Notes: generated from the sequence alone by a model not told the origin. 64,000 bases of DNA from Rothia aeria (GCA_002355935.1 AP017895.1:620001-684000), one strand, 5' to 3'; shown: positions 38,612-47,763, counted from the first letter of the stretch. Numbers and translations are program-made.

Positions 38612-38750
38612 GCAAAAGAAGAGGCCAACGAATCCGCTGACCTCTTCGATACGTATGGGATGTCGGGTTGGGAGCGCCTCTCGGCGGAAGGCCGCTCGAA
38701 GCGGCAAATGATTTGGAGCCCGGGGCTACCTATTAGCAACCCGACATCTT
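38612..38750 (-). ncRNA. Candidate structured small RNA, unassigned
   Basis: Between the DUF47 start and the next gene, the minus strand carries a complete transcription unit. Twelve-base arms (38737-38748 and 38659-38670, gatgtcgggttg / caacccgacatc) close a 90-nt structure with three inner hairpins (agcccc-gggct; gccgct-tcg-agcggc; cgcc-gaga-ggcg). It is followed by a terminator, 13-bp stem at 38618-38647 then tttt. I recognise no 4.5S, 6S, tmRNA, RNase P or common riboswitch pattern. It may be a stand-alone sRNA or an attenuator for DUF47-pit, 47 bases further on. The rest of the 38566-38873 gap has no ORF I trust. Confidence 0.6.
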
Positions 38751-38756
38751 GTAATC

Positions 38757-38785
38757 ATTATCCCGCCCGTGCGGGGGCCTGTCAA
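38757..38785 (-). promoter_or_regulatory. Consensus sigma-70-type promoter for the candidate small RNA
   Basis: On the minus strand, TTGACA (38780-38785) and GATAAT (38757-38762) are separated by exactly 17 bases, with the closing stem of the structured RNA beginning about 8 bases after the -10. This is the best promoter match I saw in the window. Confidence 0.75.
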
Positions 38786-38873
38786 TGCCCAACACCGGTT
38801 TGCGGCGCATCGGGAAGTCTTACCTTTTTATGCTGCTAGCACCGAAAAATCAGCGTGCACGACCCGAAAAATA

Positions 38874-39575
38874 TTAAAATCCTTCAAGTCCCCCATGTTG
38901 ACGCCACAGCAGGGCCACAGCTTCTAAATCTTCAGCGATTTGCCCCAGCCTGCGCACTCGTTCGGGGATGCTTAACATGCGGTTCACGCCCTCGCGGCGC
39001 ACCTCATGGCTGGGGGCGAGCGGCACATGCACTCCGGCGGCACGGGCTATGTCACCTGCGGCGTACTCGGCCTGTAAACCGAGCGCCACCACCCGCGCGA
39101 ACGCGGCGAAACGCTCCAGGGCTATATCAACCTCACCTTCGTACACCCCCGCTAGGATACTGTCTGCTGTGGCCACTACCTCCCAGGCGCTGGGCGGGTC
39201 GGGCACGCCCGCGAGCACGTGTGAACGGTAGTCGTCCTCGAGCCCTTTGGCGAAGGCGCGGCTAACCGCTGGTGCGTCACGGTGCACCGCATCCCGTAGC
39301 GAGTACATGCGCCACAGCGCCCCCGGCAATGACTGGGCGGGGGCTGAGGCCCACATGAGCGCTAACGTTTCAAGGCCGTACTCGTCGGTGAAGTCCACGA
39401 GGCGTTGGGCCACCTGCGGGTCTGTGTTGGCGCGCCCACGGGCCAGTAAGACGCGCGCTGAGGCGTACGCCGCCTCATGCTGGGCGGCAGGGTTTTCACC
39501 ACCGGCCTGGCGCTCAAAAATTTCGTGAGAAGCCAATACGGGCCGATGATAGCTGCGGGGTGTTGAAGGAACCAT
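38874..39575 (-). CDS. Conserved helical protein of unknown function
   Basis: 233 residues, starting MVPSTPRSYHRPVLASHEIFERQAG-type sequence. Predominantly alpha-helical, alanine-rich, without signal peptide, membrane segment or cofactor motif. I recall similar Micrococcaceae proteins annotated, without justification, as RNA polymerase beta-subunit homologues. It lies just downstream (on the opposite strand) of tRNA-Lys. I cannot assign a role. Confidence 0.75.
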   Translation of the reverse strand: MVPSTPRSYHRPVLASHEIFERQAGGENPAAQHEAAYASARVLLARGRANTDPQVAQRLVDFTDEYGLETLALMWASAPAQSLPGALWRMYSLRDAVHRDAPAVSRAFAKGLEDDYRSHVLAGVPDPPSAWEVVATADSILAGVYEGEVDIALERFAAFARVVALGLQAEYAAGDIARAAGVHVPLAPSHEVRREGVNRMLSIPERVRRLGQIAEDLEAVALLWRQHGGLEGF

Positions 39576-39689
39576 AGGTTCCTCAGTCTAACGCCGCAGC
39601 CACCGTGCGAACAGGGTCTTCGCTGACTGAAAACCTCACCCGGGGCCGTGTTTAGGGTTCGTCTGTGTGTAGTGTATAGTTGTACTGGA

Positions 39690-39762
39690 GCGCCTTTAGC
39701 TCAGTTGGTAGAGCTACGGACTTTTAATCCGCAGGTCGTGGGTTCGAGCCCCACAGGGCGCA
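39690..39762 (+). tRNA. tRNA-Lys (TTT)
   Basis: Full cloverleaf: acceptor gcgcctt / agggcgc with discriminator A, D arm agctcagttggtagagct, anticodon loop ctTTTaa (anticodon 39723-39725), T arm gtgggttcgagccccac. No encoded CCA. Confidence 0.97.
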
Positions 39763-39787
39763 CTCTTCACCAGAGATAGTCTGGCAG

Positions 39788-39828
39788 GTCGCCCCTTTCG
39801 GTATGAAACTGATAGGGGCGACTTTTTT
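39788..39828 (+). terminator. Terminator after tRNA-Lys
   Basis: Arms gtcgcccct / aggggcgac with a 17-nt loop, followed by tttttt. Confidence 0.92.
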
Positions 39829-40597
39829 CTTGTTCTTTCCTCCAACATAGGAGGGAGTAGGCGGCTTCATGCTGGCAATAGCCGTTGCCCGCAGGCTCAC
39901 CCAACACACAGTTGATAATGTCCTCGGTCTTTCTGTCATGTTCATAGACTTGCGCCATAGCGAGGAACCTTTGACAAAATGTGCATGCGAACACTACGGT
40001 TACAGAACAGATAAAACGTCGCGATAGGTACCAGAGCAGATCATCCGGTTGGGTGCACGAATGGAGAAGCCGCTCGGGCGGGCCTCAGGACTAATGGCTA
40101 TTGCCAGTTCTGAGGCATCTTTTTATTTATGTGTTTAGTAATACAGCTAGTGCCAAACCTAGACGAGTTCTTTTTAGGGGGCGGCAAAAACTTTTTTGCT
40201 GTTTTTGTTGCGTTTTTCGCCTCCAAAAGCGGATTACTTATGAGACCCCCATCAGGGGTATTCACAACATTCTCCGAAAATCCCGCGGGTGGGGCAGACA
40301 CACTCGCGCCTCCCCACCCGTCTAAAAACAGGTAGAAAGGAAAATTTTTGTGATGCTCAACCTCCACATACGGCAACCTTCACGCAGCGAGAAGAACTGC
40401 AAGTTCCTGTTACTGAAGTTTTCCGGCTTGAAGCAGATAGCCCCTACGGAAAACTTCAAAAACGCTTGGGAAAGGCACTGTTGCTTGAACGCATATTTTT
40501 CTCGCTCTTCTTGTAAGCGTGAGTGTTGAATTTTGTTCAGCTGCCCCCAACACACTACAAGCTACTAGATCTTTTGAAAGGCCGGAAAGGAACTCTA
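39829..40597. other. Gene-poor region with a G/C hairpin
   Basis: No convincing gene in about 770 bases. Overlapping short frames on both strands lack ribosome-binding sites. A hairpin gggtgggg / ccccaccc lies near 40288-40318 followed by taaaaa. The frame around 40385-40516 (...VPVTEVFRLEADSPYGKLQK...) has some protein-like character and may be a remnant, but I cannot name it. Confidence 0.4.
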
Positions 40598-40696
40598 ATG
40601 GAAAAATATTCCGCAGGCCGAACCACAGATACTGCTGGGGAAACTTCCTCGCACTCCCGAAAACTTTTTAGCGCAAAATATGGTGGGAAGGGCTAG
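40598..40696 (+). CDS. Short ORF of 32 residues
   Basis: MEKYSAGRTTDTAGETSSHS..., with a good ggaaagga site 8 bases upstream of ATG 40598. Polar, no known motif. It is followed by another short ORF 6 bases later, so the two could form a small operon. Confidence 0.35.
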   Translation: MEKYSAGRTTDTAGETSSHSRKLFSAKYGGKG

Positions 40697-40702
40697 AAAC
40701 CA

Positions 40703-40819
40703 ATGGAAATCTTAAATCTTGTGTGGTCAGACCCCAGGTTGATTTTGTGCGTTGGTATTATCGCCTTTTTATGGCGGCCCATCGGGAAGGAACTTCGCTG
40801 TTGTGCGGCTGTTGTGTGA
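40703..40819 (+). CDS. Short hydrophobic ORF of 38 residues
   Basis: MEILNLVWSDPRLILCVGII...: one possible membrane helix (LILCVGIIAFLW) followed by basic residues. The spacing to the preceding ORF supports translation, but a homopolymer error may have shortened it. Function unknown. Confidence 0.3.
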   Translation: MEILNLVWSDPRLILCVGIIAFLWRPIGKELRCCAAVV

Positions 40820-40917
40820 ATGCGTAGGGTGTATGTGTAGAGCGCAGATCTTGCCATTCAGGTTCTTTATAATGGCTTCAGCCCTACCCGACTACGACGC
40901 ACCGGCAGGAGAGCCTT

Positions 40918-41424
40918 GTGAGCAGCATCAGAAACCCCGAAAAAGTGACTATTCTGGCCACTGGCGGCACGATCGATAAATTTTATTCAGTTGCGGGTAC
41001 CCTCGATATTGGTGCACCGGCGGCCCAGGACCTTCTGGATCGGGTGATTACTGATATTAAGTTCGAGATCCGCCCGCTTATCGGTAAAGACAGCCTGGAT
41101 ATGACGGACGCAGACCGCGCGGAACTTGCCGCCGCCCTCAACGCGGTCCGTGGTGAGCAGGTGATCATTACCCACGGCACCGACACGATGAGCGAAACCG
41201 CCCGTTACCTTGCGGAGCATGCGGATGTGGGGCAGAAAACCGTGGTGCTTACCGGGGCTATGCAGCCAGCCGTTATGGCCCGTTCGGATGCCGGTTTTAA
41301 CCTGGGTGCGGCACTGTCTGCCGTGAACCTGCTGCCGCCTGGCGTGTACATTAGTATGAGCGGACGTATTTTTCCCGCCGCGAGTGTGCGCAAAGACCGG
41401 GCCCGCGGAATTTTTGAGGGTTAA
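40918..41424 (+). CDS. Single-domain asparaginase-like protein
   Basis: 168 residues that correspond only to the N-terminal domain of L-asparaginases. Both catalytic threonine motifs are present: TILATGGTIDK and ITHGTDTMSET. The usual C-terminal domain is absent, and the protein ends naturally at RARGIFEG with a stop, without sign of a frameshift. Short asparaginase-domain proteins like this are found in Actinobacteria and other bacteria; the activity is unproven. GTG 40918 overlaps aggagagccttGTG, a good start. Confidence 0.8.
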   Translation: MSSIRNPEKVTILATGGTIDKFYSVAGTLDIGAPAAQDLLDRVITDIKFEIRPLIGKDSLDMTDADRAELAAALNAVRGEQVIITHGTDTMSETARYLAEHADVGQKTVVLTGAMQPAVMARSDAGFNLGAALSAVNLLPPGVYISMSGRIFPAASVRKDRARGIFEG

Positions 41425-41459
41425 ACCGCCGCACCGATGAGGCACCGGTAGGGAGGACC

Positions 41460-41935
41460 ATGGCTGAGAACCCGCCAAGAATAACCCGCCACAGGGAAAC
41501 CCCGGGCGTACCTCACTTGATGAGGGGCTGTACGTGTTCCGGGTGGTACTGTTAGCTGGCCCGGCCCTAATCATGGCGTGGCAGGCCATCCGTTTGGCTG
41601 TGCCCATTATTGCTGCTATTCCGTTAGCGTACCTGGTGGGTCAAAGCTGGTGTGCGTGGGCGTACCATAAGGGGCGTTCGCCCAAGATCATTATGGTGGC
41701 GAACTATTTTAGTATTATTGCCGCTCTTGTCCCCATGGCTCCGGTGGGGGCTCTGCTGCTGTCTCCTTCCGCCACGCAGGTTGTTCTTAACTACCTGTGG
41801 AGTTCGCCGCTGCTGGTGCCTTTGACAGTGGTGTGGATTCTTATAGAGCTGCCTATTGAGACCGTCTTTTCGTTATTTTATGCCCGCCGCAGCGGGCGCA
41901 GGCTGAGCATTATGGCTGAAGCGTCGGCTGCGTAG
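41460..41935 (+). CDS. Small membrane protein with three or four helices
   Basis: ATG 41460 follows agggaggacc. The opening frame stops early; adding one A near 41469-41470 gives MAEKPAKNNPPQGNPGR and then the hydrophobic body VVLLAGPALIMAWQAIRLAV, NYFSIIAALVPMAPVGALLL and LLVPLTVVWILIELPIETVF. About 158 residues. No family recognised. Confidence 0.65.
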
Positions 41936-42094
41936 ATTCGGTTGTTCAGGGGACGTGAACTCGGGGCTGTGCCGCGCCTCAAAGGTTGCTGTGTGTGGCC
42001 GCAATAGTGCCACGTTAAGGATACTGCCCGTGGTAGGGTAATGAGCATACGACGGCCTAGCGCCGTGTGAGGATGCTATACGAAAGGGGCGAGG

Positions 42095-43298
42095 GTGAGC
42101 GAAAACCCGCATTCCCATAATGATGAGGTTCAGGACTCCTCAGCCTCCGCCCCTGTGCATTCTACTGAGTATTCCCACGATGAGCAGACCGATGCGACCG
42201 TGCCGTTAACCCCCGAGTATGCTGCTGAGCTTCGGGAACCTAACGTCCCGGCCGATGCGGACGCTGCCGAGGTGACGGTCCCATGGGGCACCCACCCAAG
42301 CGCCGACACCGCCGAGCGTAAGGGGACGAGGAGCCGGGCAGTGAATCCGCTGAGCTGGATGCAACCCGCCCGATGCCTCCGCTGCTGGATGATCCGCAGT
42401 CTGGTGAACGTGACGAGCTGGAACCTACCCGTGTTCTTCCCGCCGATACGAGCCTTGAGGACGTTGAGGCTGAGGCAACCCGGGTGCTTCCTGCGGACGG
42501 TACCCAGCCCCGACGGACGCCACGAGGCCGCTGCCGCCGCACGGGCACCCTGACAGCACGGTAAACGGTGAGCTGGAGGGGCCTGCCGTAACGGGGGATC
42601 AGAATCAGGCACCTACCCGCTATCAGGCGCCGGTGCGTCTGACGACCCCGCCACCGTTGCCGCAGCTGCCAGCGCCGATCCCGCCGCACCAGGCGCCGCC
42701 GCCACAGCAACCGTATGTGCAGCATCCAGGGCCGCCGCAGTATATTCCGATGGTGCCGGTCATACCGGTGGTGCCCGTTATGCCTGTGGCGCAGTACCCT
42801 GCGGCGCTGCCGAACGTGTCCCCGCAGGCGCTTGCCCGCGGGCAGCGGGGGTTACGGAACACCCTGTGTGTGCGCCTGCTGGTGCTGGCCGTGATCGCCC
42901 TGATTGAAACCTCAATTATTGCCCAGTACACGCGTGAGATGGCAATGGCCTTTGGGGTGCTTGCCGTGCTTTATGCCGTGGTGCAGGTATGGCCCCTGAT
43001 ACGCCCGCCCCGCAATAACTCTGATGCCTCCGTATATATTGCGTGGGGTGTTTTCTCAATGATTAGTTTTGTGGGGGTGGGGCTGCTGCTGGCGCCCATT
43101 ACGCTGATGCTTTTAGTGCTTGACTGGAGGGGTATTTCGCTGGGAATGGACCCCATGCTGATACTGTGTGTCTTGGCCGTGCTGTGGCTTCTTGAGGTGA
43201 TCCTGTTATCGGTAACCCTCTACCGTTTCGGGAGCCTGCGCATGATGCTCACCCAGCAGGCGCCGCTCATGGACTACCTTAATACACACGGGCGGTAG
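42095..43298 (+). CDS. Membrane protein with acidic, threonine-motif N-terminal tail
   Basis: About 401 residues after two corrections: one G in 42322-42325 and one C in 42508-42511. The long cytosolic tail is acidic and repeats a [DE]-x-T-[VR]-x-x-P pattern: TDATVPLTPEY, LDATRPMP, LEPTRVLPADT and EATRVLPADG. A proline-rich linker (PPPLPQLPAPIPPHQAPPPQ) and four membrane helices follow (LLVLAVIALIETSIIAQ to LEVILLSVTLYRF). GTG 42095. It resembles its downstream neighbours in layout. Function unknown; the threonine motifs suggest Ser/Thr-kinase control. Confidence 0.7.
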
Positions 43299-43527
43299 AT
43301 GCGTGCTCGGGAATCTCTCAAGTTATATAGTATTGAACACAACATAGTGCATGAATCCGTATTTTCGGATGTCTCTTGTTCTGTAGCCGCACTCTGTTAG
43401 AGTGAAAAGGTAATCATCTATAGGATGTGAGACGTATTCTGTACTCTATAAGAACCACGTCGGGATCGGACAGATCCCACACACCGCGAAAAGCACCGAG
43501 AAACCGGGGCTAAGGAGAACAACACCG

Positions 43528-46065
43528 ATGAGCGAACAGTACGGCCAGGGCTCTGGCTCCCAGCAGTATGGGAACCGGGGCCAGTATGGGCAGCAACCAT
43601 CTCAGTATGGGAGCCAGCCCCAGTACCAGCAGCAACAGCAGCAGGGGAACCAGGGCGCAAATAGTGGGTACTCCCCGTACGCCGACCAGCCGACAGTGCC
43701 GCTAAGTTCCTTCATGTCGCAGGGGAACCAGGGGCAGCAGCCCCAGCCGGGTTCTGGCCAGCCCCAACAGCAGGGCCAGGGGTATAACGCGTACGCATCC
43801 GGTGCGGGCGCCAATAACACTAATAAGCCGTACCAGCAGTCTCAGCCTTCGTATGCGGGGAACCAGCAGCAGGGCTACCAGCAGTCTCAGCAGGGGTCTG
43901 GGCAGCAGCAGAACCAGCAGGGCCAGTTCGCAGCCTCAGCTTACAATGCTTCTCCCGGCGCTTCGGCTTCCCCGACGGCACCGCCGCCGTCAATGCCCGG
44001 CAGCGTGAAAATGGCACGCACGTTTGGGTTTGTTGCGGCTGCCCTGGTGCTGGTAGACATTATTTTGGGTGTTGTGCTCAATACGATGTCTGCTTCATCA
44101 ATGTTCATTGTTTCGCTCCTTCTGAATATTGTGGCTTTGGGCGGCCTCGTTGCTATGGCCGTGATGCTCCGTACCGCTAACCCGCTGATTCGGATCGGGT
44201 TGAGCGTGCTCTCGGGTATTATCGCGGGCGGGAGCTTGGTGAGCCTCATCATGGCGTTCATGAAGATCGGTGAGGTCAGCAACGCCTCGAATGAGGGGTT
44301 GCTCCCTGATGGTTATATGGCCGTGGCATACGGCAGCCTGGGTGTTGCGGTGCTCATTGTTTTGGCGAACATCGCGGTAATTGCGATGCTGTGGGTTTCT
44401 GGTTCTAGCGAGTTCTTCGCCCAGGGCGCGGCACAGAAGGCCCAGGCCCAAAACGCTGCGCAAGCTCAGAACGCGGCACAGCCTCAGCCGGGTTACCCCA
44501 ACCAGCCGGGTGCCCAGTACGGTCAGCAGGGCCAGGCTTCTTCGCCGCAGGGCGCGCAGGGGCAAAACCAAAATGCGGGTGCACAGAGCCAACAGAGTTC
44601 CGCTCAGCAGCAAGGTTTTGCTGCTCAGCAGGGCACCGCGCAGCAGCAGTATGGCCAGTCGGGTGCAGCGTCGTCGGCGCAGCAGTCTAACCAGGCTTCA
44701 CAGCAGTACGGTCAGCAGCAGAACCGCTACCAGGCACCTTCTCAGGGGGCCCAGCAGTACGGTCAGCAGTCATCATCTTCCCAGTCTTCGCAGGGGCAGT
44801 ACCAGCCGCAGGGTCAGGGTGCTCAGTCGTCCCAGTCTTCTTCGCAGAGCGGGTACGCTGGCGGTTATGGGCAGGGTTCCTCCGGGCAGTCTCAGAATGC
44901 TCAGAGTTCCTCTTCTCAAAACACCCAGTCGCAGGGGTACGCTTCCCAGGCGCAGTCCCAGCAGCAGTATGGCCAGCAGGGACAGTACTCGGGGTACCAG
45001 AAGCCGCAGACTTCTTACCAGCAGTATCAGGCTCAGCAGGCGCAGTCAGCTTCGTCCTCACCCGCCGCTTCAGCCCAGTCAGCTGCCGCTCAGGACGATC
45101 CGGACGCGACCGTCCCGCTGAGCCAGAAATCGTATGAGGCGTACACCTCTCCTCAGCAGTCGTCCTCTTCGTCCCAGCCGCAGGATAAGAACCCGTCCAA
45201 GCCGCAGGCTGCTGCCGAGTCGTCTTCCTCCTCATCGGCGCAGCAGAGCCAGGGTGAGGATCAGCCGTTGGATCCGGAGCCGGAGACTTCTCAGGTGCCG
45301 CTGCTCTCCCAGGGCTCCTCATCTTCGCAGAGCTCTGAGTCTTCCCAGAGTTCTTCGCAGTCGCAGCAGTCCCAGCCGCAGCAGCCACAGAAGGACTCAG
45401 TATCTGCTCTGGATGCTGACTCGGATGCGACCGTACCGCTGAGCCAGAGCTCCTATGACGCTTATAACTCCATTACCCAGCCGCACGCCGCTCCCCGGCA
45501 GTCAGCGGGTTCTTCGCAGGGACAGTACCAGCCGCAGGCTCAGAACCAGGGTTCGGCCCAGCCGTCGCAGAACGCTCAGAGCCAGAGTTCGCAGCCTCAA
45601 GCTGCTCAGGGGCAGTCTTCTCAAGGGCAGCCGCAGCAGCCTTCGCAGAGCGGCTATCCTGCCGGTTACCAGCAGCAGGGGTACGCTGCTGCACAGCCTC
45701 AGCAGAATATGCAGGGCTACCCGGCGGGTCAGCAGGGTGCGCAGCATCAGCAAGGCTATGCTTCGGCGGCACAGCCCCAGCAGCAGTATGGCCAGCAGGG
45801 GCAGTACCAAGGGTATCAGCAGCCGCAGCAGTACCAGCAGCAGGCCCAGGCGCAGGCTGGTTACTACCAGCAGCCGTACCAGTACCAGGCACGCCCTCAA
45901 CAGGGTCAGTTCCAAGGGTACGGCTACCAGCAGCCGCAGAATCCGCAGCAGCCCGGTTCCCAACAGGAGCAGAAGAGCGGTGACACCAACCAGTCACAGC
46001 CCCAGCAGCCTGGGCAGACCTCTGCGCAGAACAACCAGTCGCAGGGTAAGCCTGAGAACGGCTAG
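43528..46065 (+). CDS. Large Q/S-rich repetitive membrane protein
   Basis: 845 residues. An N-terminal tail of about 150 residues rich in QQYGQQ-like repeats precedes four membrane helices (residues about 165-290, from FGFVAAALVLVDIILGVVL to IVLANIAVIAMLWVSG). Then come about 540 residues of low-complexity Q/S/G/Y/A sequence with repeated QQYGQQGQY and SSQSSSQS blocks. Three threonine motifs are embedded: QPTVPLSSF, DATVPLSQKSYEAY and DATVPLSQSSYDAY. ATG 43528 follows aaggag. The frame is uninterrupted. Prion-like composition suggests a scaffold or condensate-forming tail on the cytosolic side, which is speculative. Confidence 0.75.
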   Translation: MSEQYGQGSGSQQYGNRGQYGQQPSQYGSQPQYQQQQQQGNQGANSGYSPYADQPTVPLSSFMSQGNQGQQPQPGSGQPQQQGQGYNAYASGAGANNTNKPYQQSQPSYAGNQQQGYQQSQQGSGQQQNQQGQFAASAYNASPGASASPTAPPPSMPGSVKMARTFGFVAAALVLVDIILGVVLNTMSASSMFIVSLLLNIVALGGLVAMAVMLRTANPLIRIGLSVLSGIIAGGSLVSLIMAFMKIGEVSNASNEGLLPDGYMAVAYGSLGVAVLIVLANIAVIAMLWVSGSSEFFAQGAAQKAQAQNAAQAQNAAQPQPGYPNQPGAQYGQQGQASSPQGAQGQNQNAGAQSQQSSAQQQGFAAQQGTAQQQYGQSGAASSAQQSNQASQQYGQQQNRYQAPSQGAQQYGQQSSSSQSSQGQYQPQGQGAQSSQSSSQSGYAGGYGQGSSGQSQNAQSSSSQNTQSQGYASQAQSQQQYGQQGQYSGYQKPQTSYQQYQAQQAQSASSSPAASAQSAAAQDDPDATVPLSQKSYEAYTSPQQSSSSSQPQDKNPSKPQAAAESSSSSSAQQSQGEDQPLDPEPETSQVPLLSQGSSSSQSSESSQSSSQSQQSQPQQPQKDSVSALDADSDATVPLSQSSYDAYNSITQPHAAPRQSAGSSQGQYQPQAQNQGSAQPSQNAQSQSSQPQAAQGQSSQGQPQQPSQSGYPAGYQQQGYAAAQPQQNMQGYPAGQQGAQHQQGYASAAQPQQQYGQQGQYQGYQQPQQYQQQAQAQAGYYQQPYQYQARPQQGQFQGYGYQQPQNPQQPGSQQEQKSGDTNQSQPQQPGQTSAQNNQSQGKPENG

Positions 46066-46092
46066 TATGCGCGAAATAGCGTAGCGTCTTAC

Positions 46093-46128
46093 TTTCCCCG
46101 CCCGTCGGATAACCGATGGGCGGGGAAA
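46093..46128 (+). terminator. Terminator after the Q/S-rich gene
   Basis: Arms tttccccgcccgtcgg / ccgatgggcggggaaa with a 4-nt loop ataa, followed by tttcg. Confidence 0.85.
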
Positions 46129-46224
46129 TTTCGTGTTGTTAGGCAATAAAAGTATCGATAGTAGACATCGAATTGGTACCCTAACTAACAGTCAGGGTAT
46201 ACAGAAACCTTAAGGAGTGGAGCG

Positions 46225-46905
46225 GTGCCGAATACGCAACCGGCTCAGCAGCCGGTGAACCCCAGCGGTGGAGGTCTTGAACGAGTCTACGCTTTACTTC
46301 CCGCGCAGCGCCCGGCACCGCTGATCCCCGTGTACCTTGCTGCAGCACTCATCGCCTGCCAGGTGGTGATGTGGCAGGTGCTGGCCTGCAATATTCTTTT
46401 CACAGTGCAGTACCCCATTAATGCTCTCTCCGAGAGTCAGGCGAAGGCCATGGAGCAGATCCAGCAGTATTACCCGGCACTGGTGACCGGGCTGGGCATT
46501 ATGTTTATCACGGGCATGCACATGTTTCTTCTGCTGAAGTACCTGCAGGGTCACCGCTGGGCTGCTCTGGTGCTTACGGTTCTTGAGCTGCTCGGTATGC
46601 TGTGTGCCCTGTCGATGGTGCTCATCGTGGGTGTGCTCATGTCTCAGCTTAACGGTGCCTCGTCTGAGCAGGTGGATTATTTGCTGGGGTCTTCGTCCCC
46701 GCTGTACCTGCCCGTGTACGCCGGGATGCCGTACCTGGTGATGAGCGTTATCGCGCTTGCGCTGCTGTGGAGCAGGGCCAGCCGCGCTTACACCGATGCC
46801 CGTAGTGCCTGGCGGCTGCGTCACCGGCTGCGTGAGCTGGAGGAACAGTGCGACCTTCTGATGCAGGCGCAGGCTGCTCAAGCTGAGATAGCTAAAGATA
46901 CGTAA
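46225..46905 (+). CDS. Four-helix membrane protein
   Basis: 226 residues. A short tail (PNTQPAQQPVNPSGGG) is followed by four membrane helices (YLAAALIACQVVMWQVLACN, VTGLGIMFITGMHMFLLL, VLTVLELLGMLCALSMVL, YLVMSVIALALLW) and a charged helix ending RELEEQCDLLMQAQAAQ. GTG 46225 after aaggagtgg. It shares layout with the next four genes, though the C-terminal W-x-W-R-x-Y signature is reduced to SAWRLRHRL. Confidence 0.7.
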   Translation: MPNTQPAQQPVNPSGGGLERVYALLPAQRPAPLIPVYLAAALIACQVVMWQVLACNILFTVQYPINALSESQAKAMEQIQQYYPALVTGLGIMFITGMHMFLLLKYLQGHRWAALVLTVLELLGMLCALSMVLIVGVLMSQLNGASSEQVDYLLGSSSPLYLPVYAGMPYLVMSVIALALLWSRASRAYTDARSAWRLRHRLRELEEQCDLLMQAQAAQAEIAKDT

Positions 46906-47032
46906 AGATTTAAAACTATTTCAAACAATAACGTTAATATTCATGTGTTTAGAATCTCTCTGGTGGTAAAGTAAAGAAGAACGTACCGCCCGTTGTGACT
47001 TTGTGCGGTATGCCCAACCAAGGAGAAAATAC

Positions 47033-47694
47033 ATGAGCGATCAATACGGGAACTTCCAGGGGTGCCGCAGACCCCGGCACCCGCACCCTACCACAAACCA
47101 CCGCACGGCAGACTGGATCAAGGCTACCCTGCAGCTGCGCAGAAGCCGCGTCCTGGTATTACCGTTATGCTGGCTCTTGCGGCCATACTGATCTTGGTTG
47201 CGCTGCGAATTGTGGACTTCTTCCTTGCTGCGTCTATAGATTCTCTTGACGCATCAAGCTGGCGCTCTCTTCTATTCACAATTTTTTACATAGCATGCGG
47301 TTGCCAGGTGTATCTGGGGAGGCGTTCGGGCTCTATTGTCCAGACAATATTATCGGCGCTTGCAATCGCCGTGAATTTAGCCTACCTGCCTGATGCGATA
47401 AAGGCTAAAGAAGCGATAGACATGCTCGCTCCCAAATATTCCGGCACGGTAAATATGGTTATTCTGCTGACGATTGTTTCTACGGTGTTCAGCGTTATTG
47501 CCATTGTTTTGCTGTGGCTTCCGGGTACCCTTCAGTACTATAAAGAGACTGCTTTGTACCGCCAGGCCCAAGCTGGGCAAGCAGCCCCGCAGTTTCCTGT
47601 GCAGCCGCAGCAGCCAATGCCTCCGCAGCAGGGGTATATCCAGCAGTACGGGCAGCAGCACCCGAACCAGCCGCTTCAGTATCCTCAGCAATAA
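47033..47694 (+). CDS. Four-helix membrane protein with Pro/Gln tails
   Basis: About 220 residues. ATG 47033 (MSDQYGNFQG) joins the main frame when the G run 47059-47062 gains one base, giving VPQTPAPAPYHKPPHGRLDQG and then four helices, from ITVMLALAAILILVALRIVDF to VFSVIAIVLLWLPG. The tail is PVQPQQPMPPQQGYIQQYGQ-like, echoing the repeats of the large Q/S-rich protein. Member of the local paralogous set. Confidence 0.68.
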
Positions 47695-47721
47695 TCTCAC
47701 TATACAGGTGTGTAATATGCT

Positions 47722-47763
47722 CACACGTGGGCGCCGCCCTCATGCACAGGGCGCCCACGTGTG
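47722..47763. terminator. Hairpin after the 47033 gene
   Basis: 14-base arms cacacgtgggcgcc / ggcgcccacgtgtg around a 14-nt loop. No T tract. Confidence 0.6.

Noticed and set aside
38737-38748. Assigning the structured RNA to SRP (4.5S), 6S or tmRNA
   Set aside because: The diagnostic SRP core, the 6S bubble and the tmRNA tRNA-like ends are absent.
39724-39958. Minus-strand ORFs overlapping tRNA-Lys and its terminator
   Set aside because: They read through the tRNA and the terminator stem and lack ribosome-binding sites. The part starting at 39958 looks slightly protein-like but is not supported.
40098-40376. 92-residue minus-strand ORF
   Set aside because: It covers a G/C hairpin and low-complexity runs with no start signal. 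Likely non-coding.
44381-46084. Long Arg/Ser-rich ORFs in other frames of the Q/S-rich gene
   Set aside because: They arise from the CAG/TCN repeat codons of the true gene and have no ribosome-binding sites.
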